64,000 nt of DNA, taken from positions 65,920,290 to 65,984,289 of the forward strand of contig NC_065537.1 in assembly GCF_932294415.1 (NCBI RefSeq), in the 5' to 3' direction. Made by a program: the position numbers and the translations under genes. Below are positions 10,351 through 21,568 of the stretch, one piece after another. Below the pieces are notes generated by a model. That model worked only from the letters and a program-made list of their open reading frames with translations. It was not told where the DNA came from and did not search any database. Within the stretch, counting starts at the first letter, position 1, and each line of letters begins with the position of its first letter. This stretch comes from Quercus robur (lineage: Eukaryota; Streptophyta; Magnoliopsida; Fagales; Fagaceae).

Positions 10351-12891
10351 ATATATTATATAAGTTTTGCAAATTAATATTTCAATTCTTAATCACAAAA
10401 CAAAAAATTAAAAAAAAAAGTTATTTAAAAAATTATCTATTATATTGGTAAGGTCACAATAGTCACATTTTTTTTTATGAGTTTGCAATATATATATATA
10501 TATATTTAAAAAAAAAAAATTGATTGTAGCTAGTTTTAGCATTTGGTGATTCTGGAGGTTGTAGGGTATTTAAAAGTTTTGGTAAAATTTGGAGTTAATT
10601 TGGTCATTTTTGTCATCTAAAGAATATTTTAGACATTTTGGTATAATTTGGAGTTAGTTTGGTATTTCTTTGGTCTCAAAGGTATTTTAGCCATTTTGTT
10701 TTATAATCCAAGGTATATTATCTTAGCTTTTGTGATTTGAAGTTTTCAAGGGCATTTTCATAATTTTTGTCATCCGTAGGTATAGGTTTTTTTTATTTTT
10801 TTATTTTTAATAAATGGAATTAAAGCTTATTTTTGTAAGTTCTATATAGTCGGAGGGTTTTCATTAATTTCGGTGGAATTAGGGGGTTTTAGTTTTTTTA
10901 TTTTTATTTATTTAAGCTTAGGGTACTTTGATAATACATATAAATAGGTGACAAATTACATAATTTTAATAAACTTCACGGGTCTTTGCATAATTTTAAA
11001 AAGTTGGAGGTTGACGAGTATTTTTATTTGGATTGGCTTTAGAGCATTTGTATCAGTGCAAGTACTTGTATGCCAAGAAAAATACTACATTTTAGCAAGC
11101 CAAACCAAAGATTCATTCACATTAGGCCATGCAAAGTATATAAGATTGTTACAGTAATTGTGTAAATTTATACTTACACTATTACTTTTGCATTTAGTGT
11201 TTTATTTTTTCTTTATGTATTCCAAGGATAAAAAAAGGGAGTGGATGGTGGTTGTGTGTGAAAAAAGAGAAACAATTAAAAAGAATAATATTTTAATAAA
11301 ATGTAAAGTAAAATAGTCAAATAAATAATCTGATGTGAGGTATTTAAAAAAAGAAAATATATAAAATAAATAAACAAAAAGTAGATTTTTATAATATGCA
11401 TGAATTTCTGCCCGGAGTTGTTGGAATGCTCTTAGGCTCCTAACTTAAACGGTTGATATGCTTTTGTGTAGGGGTTGGCTTTAAGGCTTGGTCCAAACAT
11501 TAGTTAGTGGGCTTACAACTTAAAGTCTTAAACTATTAATGGGCTTTTGTTTAGGTGTTTGATGCAAGTGGGTTTGGTTCAAAGATTGGTTTGGTTTTAA
11601 TATGTATGGGCTAAAAGGGAATTTTCAAACTAAAATGGGTTTTGGCGATGAACTAGACCACTCATGGGCTTGGTTTTAATATGGAATTAAATGACGTTGA
11701 TATTGTGCCATGTTTGTGTGTATCTGTGTGTTGATGCGTTGTGCACAAGCGTATCATTCGAATATGGCAATACTTGTAGGGAAGGAAAAAGAATTCATTA
11801 GTGTTACATGCTTGATCAAAGAAGATGGAATTAGTCTTTGTGTTGCTTGTTCATATTGCCTATTTACACTTTGTTGCTTCTTTTCTATCTCTGTTCTTTT
11901 TTATTAGATCTTTCTCCTTTTTTGCATACCACCTCTCTCAATGTTATTGTCGTTGTTGTTATGGTTAGCTTGACAGAACCAGTTATGTGTGAGTGGGGTT
12001 TCTTTTGATTTATTTTTTATTTTTTATTTTTGGGATTTTCTAAGTCTGTAGTGAGGGAGTTATTGTGGTGGGTGGTCTTATATGTGAGTAGTTTTCATGT
12101 TTTTAAATGGAGGTTTTCTGTGTAATAGTTTGCCTTAGGATTTTTTTTTTTTTTTTTTTTTTTTTGGTTTTTGGGTTGATAACAAGGAAGATGATGAAGG
12201 AGGCAGATCGGGGGATGCTTTGGTTATGCATAGAGAACATTGTTCCCTCTATGACGTGTGGAATATCTTTGACGTGTGCAATGAACTATTTAACTTTAGG
12301 TCATTTTTTGAAGGAAAAAAACTTATTGCATACAAATATATGCTACAAATACTACATTAAAAAAAAAAAAAATGATTGACACGAGCTTCTTGTATCTTTG
12401 GGTCAAATGATATATTTTGATGTTTAACATTTGAATTTTCTCATACTAAACTTAAAAATAAAATAAAAACCCTAAGGAAATATAATAAATAAATAAATAT
12501 ATATATATATATATATATTAATATTATATGGCTTTTATTCTCATTATAATGCTATGAATTCTTGTGTTTGAAAAGTTGGAAGTTTAGATGTAATGTTTAT
12601 TAGTTATTAGTTATTACACATTCCAAAAAACAATAAAAACTGTGAAATCATGATTTTGAGTCACAATTTAATTTAATTTTTTTTTGAGTATTTGTAAAAC
12701 GATGTAAAATAGTTTGCATGTAACAAGTTTAACTTTTCAAATGATCAAAGCCATCAAATTCAGCTCATATTTCTTGAATAGTCTGCTTGACTATTCCACA
12801 ATTGGTCCATAATTTTCTGGACAACTATATATTGAAATCTCACTTTCATCTAGCGCATAAAATATTAAATATTATTATATTTGTACGTTTT

Positions 12892-13246
12892 TAAACCCCT
12901 TAAAACACAACCCGATTAACCTAGTTATTTAGCTAAGTGATTAACTTAGGTAAATTATGCAGATCTAGGTTAACACATACAAATCATATCATTGACAAGT
13001 GCGGAAAATAGAGAACACAACAATATGATAACCCAAGAAAACCAAACCAGTAAAAAACCTGTGGAGGATTTAACCTAGCTATTCTCAAGGTAAAACTGAA
13101 TCCACTATGAAAGAATTGAAATTTACACAATAGCGACTTAGACCACTAACATTCTATTGCTACATTGAGTAGGAAACTTACTACCACCACCACGTGACAG
13201 CTCCGAGTCCACAGATTACTTCTTTCTAAAGTCTTAGAACCCAACA
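12892..13246 (-). repeat. 3' LTR of the copia-like remnant
   Basis: On the minus strand it begins TGTTGGGTTCTAAGAC directly after a purine-rich PPT, and it ends near 12892, where unit A sequence resumes. It contains the phrase family seen in other LTR-like stretches here (near 43081-44073). The left border rests only on the loss of unit A similarity and a terminal TG/CA. Confidence 0.5.
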
Positions 13247-13262
13247 AACTCCCCCTTTGGCA
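13247..13262 (-). other. polypurine tract of copia-like remnant
   Basis: The minus strand reads TGCCAAAGGGGGAGTT immediately before the LTR start TGTTGGG. This is the usual place and composition of the plus-strand primer in Copia/SIRE elements. Confidence 0.65.
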
Positions 13263-13775
13263 ATCTGTGACAAAACATAAACTAAACAAAATGCTCAAAG
13301 TTACATAAAAACAGCCCATTACAAAATTATTGCCCAACACAATAAATTCAACCTAACTACCATCTATCAGTTGCAAGTGTAGACAGCAGCACGACTGAAT
13401 CAACCTGTATATTTCCTGAAACACTCAACAAACGCATAAACGCATATGTGGAAAATACAAGTAAAACATAAATAACTTCTTGATTTCACATAACATAAAA
13501 TAAAAACATATATCATGAATAACCTTATAAATATAAATCAATAAGCAATGTGAAACAAGAAACATATACAAATCAATGTATCTCCCCCTACCATGAATAA
13601 CCCAATCAAAACAAAAAATACATCATGAGCCAAAAATGTAAATACAAAATAAAGCACCTAAATACAATCTAATAGCTTCGTACAATCTTAAAAACATCAA
13701 AAATCTCCCCCTAACTACAAAATCTCCTCTACATATGTACTCCCCCTTTTTTTGTGACGGAATGTCAAAGGGCAA

Positions 13776-14910
13776 TCATAATCCATCATCAAAAGGAGGT
13801 GGTGGAGGCGACCGTCGAAGATGCTCCAAATTTGCTCGCAAAGTACAAAGCTCATCAAGCATGTCCACCAAAATCTGATCATGAGCCGCCTGAATAGTCA
13901 TGACAGTAGTCTTCAACATACGTTGAATGTCTGAATCATCCGAGGTAGAAGGTGGAGGAACATCAGCAGCAGCAGGATCAACAAACTCCTCAGCCATAGT
14001 ATCACCTGTAAAAGAGGGAGGAGGAGGTGCGACACCGGAAGGCTCAACCCTAGGATGTTTAGAGCTCACTCTCATCTGAGTAGCCCTCTGCTTAAGAAAG
14101 GTGGCACCTATAGGAGCTATGATATGAACAGGCTCAGAAGCCGGAAACTCAACTAATCCGATATGCAAAAGAATCCGGTGAATAAAAACGGGGAAGAAAA
14201 GAGCATGAGCAGTAAAACTACTCCTACGAACCTTAATCAAAGAGCAAATGAAAAGATAAGGAAAGCTCATAGGAGCATCAGAAACAAGAGCATACAAAAA
14301 TGCACATCTCTCCAAAGAAATTGTGTGCAAATGAGAAATAGGCCAAATCGATTGACAAGAAATCCAAAAGAAAAGGTAATGAATCTCGGTCAACTCATGA
14401 GAGGTCATTCGAGGGTCAAAATCTCACTGGATAAAAGTACCAGTAATAAATGACATAATGTCATTAAGGGGCGGAGACTCATCGTAAGGATAAACCGAAT
14501 GCTGGACCAATGGCACCCTAAGAGCATCAGCCACTACCGAAGGGGTAATGGTGTACCCTACACCCTACACCCCATACCCAACTCCTTACTAGAGTGTTGG
14601 CATCATAAGAGTGGACAGACAGGTTCAAATAGAACTCTCTGATTAAGGTAGCTGGAGGAGGATGAGAAAAGTCCAGTAGAGGACGCCAACCCCTACACTC
14701 AAAGTTTCTCTTAATCTCACCATCTAGCTCATCTAATAGAACTTTTGTCTCAGCCCAAATGTTTCTCTTAAGGTTAAGCTTAACATACGCTTCCTGGTTT
14801 TTCTCACTCAAGAACTTCTCATTATCAAAGGTGGGGGAAGGAGAAGAAGTGGAGGTTTTATTAGCTCTAGTCTTCCTAGGCATGATGCTAAAGATCAAAA
14901 GGATAGACAC
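13776..14910 (-). pseudogene. retroelement-associated 'putative plant transposon protein' ORF (broken)
   Basis: Two open stretches, 14910-14527 and 14408-13776, look like one protein interrupted near 14410-14570. The first starts with MPRKTRANK and contains a GWRPLLDF...REFYLNLS segment. The second holds MTSHELTEIHYLFF, then a Pro-rich region (PPPPSF, PPPSTSDD) and a C-terminal coiled-coil-like stretch. I recall this architecture from plant proteins labelled putative plant transposon protein (Transposase_32 type); its biochemical role is not known to me. A frameshift and a stop separate the two parts. It lies between the gag remnants and the 3' LTR, so it is cargo or an env-position ORF of the element. 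Confidence 0.6.
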
Positions 14911-17048
14911 AAAAGAGATAGAGAGAGAAGAAAAGAAAAACCAAGGGCAGATTACAGAAAAATATAGAAAATAACAATTCTATATGATGCATGAACATTA
15001 TTAACAAATGATGCATGCTCTAATGCAGTGAGAATCAGTTCAATTTTATTCCAAAATCACAAAATTGGCTTAAGCAGAGAGTTTACATCAAAAATCCCAA
15101 AATTTGAAAAACCCATTTTCACAAAACCCAACAAATTGATCAATTGATCATTACACAAAATAGGTAACACATTATAATGATCAAATGAGTCAATCTAACA
15201 AGCCAATTTCATCAATTTAAACCAAATTGAACAAAAACCCCAAATCGGGTAGTTTCAAGCCCTAGAAATTTCAATTTTTCCCAATTCATCAAATTGATCA
15301 AATTAATTCGCCAAGAACAGTTTTATATTGTCCCACAACAAAAACTCATTGATCAATTTCCAAAGAAAAAGCTTGAATCATCAAAAATCCCAATTTCCTT
15401 TAGGTTCGACATTCTCCCTAAAATGCATGAAAAAATGCATGAAACATGAAAATAAATGAAAAAGGAGAGGTAAAAAGGTCTTACCGGCCTTAGATGACAA
15501 AAACCCTCGAAAAAATTTGGAGGAAAACGACGAAAATCTTGCTTTGACCCTTAGACCGATCGAATAGAAAGAGAAAGAGTTTTGTAAAAAGTTTTAATAG
15601 TGAAGAACATGTGAGAAACAAAGGTTTTAAAAAAATCTCTATACAATTTTCGATTGATCGAAAATTAGATTCGATCGATCGAAAATACCTTCGATTGATC
15701 CAAAAGCAATCGAGAACTGATCAAAACACACAAAACCAAACCAAAATTTTAATCGTAATTTTGATCGATCAAGAAACAGGTTCGATCGATCGAAATTTTG
15801 GAAAAAACAATTTTTTGAAAAAACAAAGCAATTTTATGCAGGAACTCCTCAAAGCATAGTATTTTATGAATATAATGCATGAGTATAAGATAAAATGCTT
15901 TTCAAAAACGCTTGTTTTGAACCTAGTTTTTCCAAAATTAAGATTTTCAAACAATTCTCCAAAAATTCTCAAGCTTCAAACACATTTTGCATAAGAATCA
16001 AAGAATTTTCAAACTTGGTTGGCCAAACCAAAATCACACACAATAACATGTACAAAGTTTAGCAAAGAGTAACTTATGTAGTGTGTGCAACTAGCAAAAG
16101 CTTGAGATACATGTGAGGTGATATGAAAATAGAAATCAATCACAATTTCTACAAAATTCATCACATAAATTTGAAAAAGACTATCACCTAAAGAGTTACA
16201 TCATATAACTCTCATATCTCCTAGAATAAAAGTTTGCAATCATGTAAGTTTCTTAATTTGCCTTATATTGTACACACAAATTTTAATTGTTTAGAAACTT
16301 ATTAAAATAGCTGGGATAATGTACACACCAATTTTATTTAATTGATTTATTTAAAGTCCAATAATGTACACACCAATTTTAGCATTTAGACCGAGACTAC
16401 ACCTTATGTTCTTTTTATGCATGTGCTACACTTTCTCGAGCATAAAATCATATGATATGCACTAAGGTGTTCATGATTGGCTAGTAAACATTGGTGAGAT
16501 GGTTATTTATGCATTTCTCAATAAGTTCAAGTCCAATAATCAAAGGTATATGACTTCAAGATCAAGATCATGTGATCAAAAACTATAAACATCTTCCCAC
16601 ACAACATGTAAAGTGCAATAAATAAGCTCATCAAAACTAAACAAGGTACATATACATGTTATGTAAAAATAAATTGGCCAACCTTGATTTCAAATTCAAG
16701 ACAAATAATACAAAACACATTTTGCTTCTCTTTTAATTTTTTATTATTATTATTTATTTTTGAAAAGAAATAACAAAAACAACTTAGAATGAAATGCATG
16801 AATGTTATGCAATGCAAATTCTAGAAAAACAAAGAAAACAAGAATAACAAAGAAGAATGGTCACAAAAAGTAGAGTGATGAAGCACAAGGACCATGCCAG
16901 AAAGACTCAATTAAATTGAGCCTTTTGCATCCAAAACTTTTTAGATGCACCTCGAGCATTGGAGTTCTTATTCACATTAGAATGATTTCCAACTTCAAGA
17001 TTGGAATAAAAGTTTAAAACCTTTACCAATTCATCAATAAGTACCATA
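14911..17048. other. non-coding interior of copia-like remnant
   Basis: AT-rich, with no long ORF and no RT or integrase motif found. Near 15640-15800 the words CGATCGAT and TTCGATTGATCG recur several times as a small degenerate repeat. This is where pol would be expected, so it is probably a deletion scar plus non-coding sequence. Confidence 0.5.
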
Positions 17049-18760
17049 CGATCTTGTGCTTAAAGCACGGGTACTTTTGGCTTATTTGCTCGCTTAGCAT
17101 CTTGCAACTTGAAACAGTTTGGACGAATGTTTCTAGACTTTCCATAAAAATGACAAACCCATGTAGGCTTATTATGCAACTTGCCCTTAGGAGGGTTAGG
17201 AGCCTTAGGTTTAGACTCTTGAAGATTAAATCTAATCTTCCTAAGAGGTGTAACTTCTACAGATTTACCAACCTCACTCACAGGGGGTTCAGAAGAAGAA
17301 GAACGAACAAAGTTTGTGGAATGGGGTGTAGGCACAAAGATGCTTTCTACAAAACCTAAGCCAATTTTATCAGAGGGAGATTTTTGAACACTCAGCATGT
17401 GATCAAGTTTAAAGCTTGCAGACCTATTAGTTGGTTCTCTAGAAACAGATAATTCAAGTTCCAAATTCTTAACTTTATCAAGCAAAAGCACGTTCTTAGT
17501 CTTCACATTATTCAGCAATTCATTAGTATCAAACAGTTTCACAAGCAAATTTTTCTTTTCAAGTTCAAGAGATGCAATTTTCTTTAAGCCTAAATCAACA
17601 CTCATAGAATCTTTTGCAGCAACTTTGCAAAGTTTATTGTAGGCTTTTTATAAAAATCTGCATCCTCAGAGAGTTCCCCATTAGAAGGGTTCTCCTCAAC
17701 AACAACACTTTCATCAACTACAGCAGTAGCAGTAAAAGCAATGAAATTTCCATTCTCATCACTACCAGATTCATTGTTAGAAATTTTATCATCACTAAGG
17801 GTTACAGTTATAGCTTTACCCTTAGACCTCAAAAATGTTGGACATTCAGATTTCACATGACCATACCCTTGACACGCTAAATATTGTTGACCCATAGTAT
17901 TATTAGAAGGTTGACCTCCTTTTTCTTTAGGTTTTTCAGTGTTATTAACCTCAGTGGGATCATATCTCCTAAAATTTCTAGGTTTAGTAGTGTTCTTACC
18001 TCTTGCTCTTCTGTTATTGTTCCTAAGAAAATTCTAAAGTTCTTGACAAGGTAAGCAATCTCTGTAGCAGAGAGCTCATCATCAAATCCACTCACATCAA
18101 CATCATCAACAGACTTAACAACTATTGATTTGGATTTGCTAGTCTTAGGTAGGTCCAACTCATAGAATTGAAGAGATCCTACAAGTTCATCAACAGGGAT
18201 GGAGTCCATATCCTTACTTTCAGTGATGACAGTCACTTTGGGTTTAAAATCCATAGTCAAAGATCTAAGAATCTTCCTAACAATCTTAGGTTGATCATAA
18301 ATTTCACCTAGATTATATGCAGAATTAACAATATCATTAAACTTAGCATAGAATTCATCAAAAGATTCATCATCAGATATCCTAATGCTTTCAAATCTAG
18401 AAGTTAATGGTTACAACTTATTAATTTTAACTGCCTTTGTGCCTTCATGCAAAGTTTGGAGGATATTCTAAGTAGTATGAGCAACCTCAACATTAGAGAT
18501 TCTCTTAAATTTCTCTATGGAAACAGCATTAAAAATAGCATTCATAACTTTGCTATTAAAAGCGGCTGCTTCTTTCTAAGAAGTTTGCCACTCACTTATA
18601 GGAGTAATGGGCTTCTCCCATCCGTATTCAACGAAGTTCTAGACTCTCTCATCAATAGATTTCAAGAATGTTTTCATCCTTACTTTCCAATAAGCATAGT
18701 TATTCCCATTAAAGTGAGGTGGAATAACAAGAGAGTGTCCGTGTTCCATGACAACAAGAG
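17049..18760 (-). pseudogene. copia-type gag, decayed
   Basis: Collinear minus-strand pieces at 18760-18639, 18260-17877, 17895-17602 and 17605-17060 together resemble a plant copia gag. The N-terminus has PPHFNGNNYAYWKVRM, the usual UBN2-type start. A zinc knuckle (CQGYGHVKSEC) lacks its first cysteine. There is a coiled coil with Leu/Lys repeats, and a second degenerate knuckle-like motif (CHFYGKSRNIRPNC). A TAG stop replaces the expected Trp after SIDERV near 18636-18641, and several frameshifts follow. It cannot make a full protein. Confidence 0.7.
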
Positions 18761-18790
18761 TCAAATCATTTGTCCGTGTTCCATGACAAC

Positions 18791-19135
18791 GCGATGTAAT
18801 TGAACATAGCCTATCGTTTATCAATTATGACTAATAAAAATCATTGTGTAAATTAGGTTTCAAGACATGTCTACCATCAATGTTTAGTTGAAAGAAGTTC
18901 CTATGGGTGTGCTCAATATACTTTCAATGAAAATACATTTCAATTGAATAAAATTCGTTCTTCAAAGGATTTGCTTCTAATGTACATATTTGATGCGATG
19001 ACAAAAAACCAAGTTTGAAAAGATTTCTTCTAAAAAAATATTTTGAAAAGATTGAGGTTGTTTCTTGAGAAGCTAAAAAGAAATTTTAAAACTTTATATG
19101 ACATTGTATTGCAAATGGGATAAACACACAAACAG

Positions 19136-19173
<38 letters not shown>

Positions 19174-19442
19174 TTATATAATGCTATCGTCCTGTTCCGT
19201 AAAACTTGTTTATAAACTTTTTGAAACAATAACAAATTGTACTTTAAAGTATTGTAGTTCGAAAACTACTTCACCAAATAGTCTGCATTGTCAACATTAA
19301 GTTATATGCTTTTTCATGCAAAGTTTTAGGAGTGATATTACACCTATTTACAAAATTTATTATATAAGTTTTACAAATTAATATTTCAATTCTTAATCAT
19401 AGAACAAAAAAAAAAAATTATTTATTTTATTGTTAAGGTGAC
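18791..19442 (+). repeat. duplicate unit B, left part
   Basis: Collinear with unit A from about 9406 onward, starting ACGCGATGTAATTGAAC (18788). It includes an exon 3 relic and the undisturbed site of the unit A MITE. It is cut at 19442 by an LTR element and resumes at 25660. Its left edge is a junction with the copia remnant at a 20-bp repeated word. Confidence 0.75.
18857..18906 (+). pseudogene. relic of monooxygenase exon 3 (unit B)
   Basis: Same acceptor, 50-nt body and donor-like border as the unit A relic, with the same in-frame TAG. Shared lesions with unit A mean the relic was already dead before A and B separated. Confidence 0.75.
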
Positions 19443-19823
19443 TGTGGGGCCCAACAGTCTATGGGCCCGGCTCGCTCGCTTATGGGGAGTCCACAGATCA
19501 CCAAACTAAAGAAGGCCAGGACCCCAGCCCAAAAATAGTGAGCCCGGTGTGGTTCAAAGGTACGTCCGAGGACCGCTCAGTCCTCGGAAAGCCCAGAACC
19601 CCATTGACAAGAATGGGATACAGGCAGACTTGAAAGATCAGAAAATATCTCAAGGAAATAGTCTTTAAATATCCTTCATTGACATGACATCGCCCCAGAC
19701 AGAGCCGGATTTTTAGGCTTTATGGACCATCTCCCACAATTCAGGGATTAGACTGATGGGACAGATATCTGCCCTGGAAAGATCGACCCTACACGTGGAC
19801 GAAGGACGACGAACGTAGGCTAG

Positions 19824-19830
19824 TATAAAA
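19824..19830 (+). promoter_or_regulatory. TATA box in 5' LTR
   Basis: AGTATAAAAGAAAA lies about 377 bp from the LTR end, as expected for the U3/R border. The same box is at 25283-25289 in the 3' LTR. Confidence 0.6.
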
Positions 19831-19966
19831 GAAAATGTTATGTGACCAAGATAGGGGGGGGGAGGGAGCTCCTAAAAAAAGAACTTGATGAAAGAGAATG
19901 TCTGAAGAATATACGCCGGACATCACCTAAAAAACCCGCCGACGGGCAATCGGGGACAACACCACC

Positions 19967-19991
19967 GCTCCTCGGACAGTGTCCGAGGAGC
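19967..19991 (+). other. 25-bp hairpin in LTR containing CCTCGGACA
   Basis: Two perfect 12-base arms (GCTCCTCGGACA and its complement) flank a single G. Copied exactly at 25426-25450. The arm contains CCTCGGAC, the core of the word repeated in both internal arrays. It lies downstream of the TATA box, so it would be in the transcript. Confidence 0.85.
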
Positions 19992-20201
19992 CAGATCCTC
20001 CTCAATACAAGGACGAAGGGCCTGAATATCCAGCCCAAAGCTTTATCTCATGTTAGTTCATCTAAAGTCCGGCCCAAAATGCCATCCTGTGATCCAACGC
20101 TGGCTTTTTAACCCCACTCTCTACAAATATTATTGTGAGGGACTTTCCGTGTGTGAGCCCAACATCGTCGCTGGGCCGTTACTGAAATTGTGTCCTCACA
20201 A

Positions 20202-20220
20202 TTGGCGCCGTCTGTGGGAA
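20202..20220 (+). other. primer-binding site of LARD-like element
   Basis: TTGGCGCCGTCTGTGGGAA begins two bases after the 5' LTR end. It is identical to the gypsy element's PBS (3037-3055). Confidence 0.8.
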
Positions 20221-20422
20221 GCTTGCGCGTTGGCGTAGGAGGTGTTTGAGTCAACTCTCTAGCCAGCTGAGGTTTGTGGAATTCCCTCCGTCTCCGGCGA
20301 CATGCCGTCGTTGCTCCGACCCGAATTTCTGCTAGGGGCTACGCCCTGCAGTGTCAACAGCGCGGACAGCTCTAGGGGCTCCCGGCTTCAGGTCAAATCC
20401 CCCCTGCCATGGTCTAGGGGCT

Positions 20423-21568
20423 GACATCTTAAAAGTAATGGACAGAACCAAGGCCTTGCATGGTCCTCGGACCCAAACCTATGGGGAAACCAAGTACAAA
20501 GATGAAGACATCCTAAAAGTAATGGACAGAACCAAGGCCTTGCATGGTCCTCGGACCCAAGCCTATGGGGAAACCAAGTACAGAGAAGACATCTTAAAAG
20601 TAATGGACAGAACCAAGGCCTTGCATGGTCCTCGGACCCAAGCCTATGGGGAAACCAAGTACAAAGATGAAGACATCCTAAAAGTAATGGACAGAACCAA
20701 GGCCTTGCATGGTCCTCGAACCCAAGCCTATGGGGAAACCAAGTACAAAGATGAAGACATCTTAAAAGTAATGGACAGAACCAAGGCCTTGCATGGTCCT
20801 CGGACCCAAGCCTATGGGGAAACCAAGTACAAAGATGAAGACATCTTAAAGGTCCTCGGACCCAAGCCTATGGGGAAACCAAGTACAAAGATGAAGACAT
20901 CCTAAAAGTAATGGACAGAACCAAGGCCTTGCATGGTCCTCGGACCCAAGCCTATGGGGAAACCAAGTACAAAGATGAAGACATCTTAAAAGTAATGGAC
21001 AGAACCAAGGCCTTGCATGGTCCTCGGACCCAAGCCTATGGGGAAACCAAGTACAAAGATGAAGACATCTTAAAAGTAATGGACAGAACCAAGGCCTTGC
21101 ATGGTCCTCGGACCCAAGCCTATGGGGAAACCAAGTACAAAGATGAAGACATCCTAAAAGTAATGGACAGAACCAAGGCCTTGCATGGTCCTCGGACCCA
21201 AGCCTATGGGGAAACCAAGTACAAAGATGAAGACATCTTAAAAGTAATGGACAGAACCAAGGCCTTGCATGGTCCTCGGACCCAAGCCTATGGGGAAACC
21301 AAGTACAAAGATGAAGACATCCTAAAAGTAATGGACAGAACCAAGGCCTTGCATGGTCCTCGGACCCAAGCGTATGGGGAAACCAAGTACAAAGATGAAG
21401 ACATCCTAAAAGTAATGGACAGAACCAAGGCCTTGCATGGTCCTCGGACCCAAGCCTATGGGGAAACCAAGTACAGAGAAGACATCTTAAAAGTAATGGA
21501 CAGAACCAAGGCCTTGCATGGTCCTCGGACCCAAGCCTATGGGGAAACCAAGTACAATGAAGACATCA
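20423..21568 (+). repeat. tandem array 1: about 13 units of 84 bp inside the LARD-like element
   Basis: Units of 84 bp, with two of 81 bp, start GACATCYTAAAAGTAATGG and contain TGCATGGTCCTCGGACCC. They are almost identical. One unit near 20850 has lost 28 bases. Because 84 and 81 are multiples of three, one frame stays open and would encode a repeated ILKVMDRTKALHGPRTQAYG-type peptide over two stretches (20351-20905 and 20911-21717). The frame break at the 28-base deletion and the lack of a known domain argue that the open frame is incidental. Confidence 0.95.

Larger units (their letters stand above)
8949..12891 (+). repeat. duplicate unit A (partial monooxygenase-locus duplicate)
   Basis: This non-coding block is collinear with unit B (18791-29190 minus its insertions) and in part with unit C (31973-33360). 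It includes a decayed copy of monooxygenase exon 3 (9464-9513) with its flanking intron sequence, the phrase GTAGCTAGTTTTAGCATTTG also present in intron 3 near 6860, and long TTGGGCTT/TGGGTTTGG-rich stretches. No intact gene is visible. Two short segments (near 11780 and 12190) are unusually well conserved in unit B. Confidence 0.75.
12892..18790 (-). mobile_element. decayed Ty1/copia-like (SIRE-type?) element, minus strand
   Basis: On the minus strand the order is gag remnants (18760-17049), a long non-coding stretch, an ORF of the plant transposon-protein type (14910-13776), a polypurine tract (13262-13247) and a 3' LTR (13246-12892). No integrase, RT or RNase H could be recognised, so pol seems deleted. 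The 5' LTR is missing: the element stops at 18790, abutting unit B. An env-like ORF after the pol position would suit SIRE elements, but this is inference. Confidence 0.6.
19443..20200 (+). repeat. 5' LTR of LARD-like element
   Basis: 758 bp from TGTGGGGCCC to CCTCACA. It has a TATA box (19824-19830), a run of nine G near 19855 and a 25-bp inverted repeat (19967-19991). It matches the 3' LTR without indels. Confidence 0.95.
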
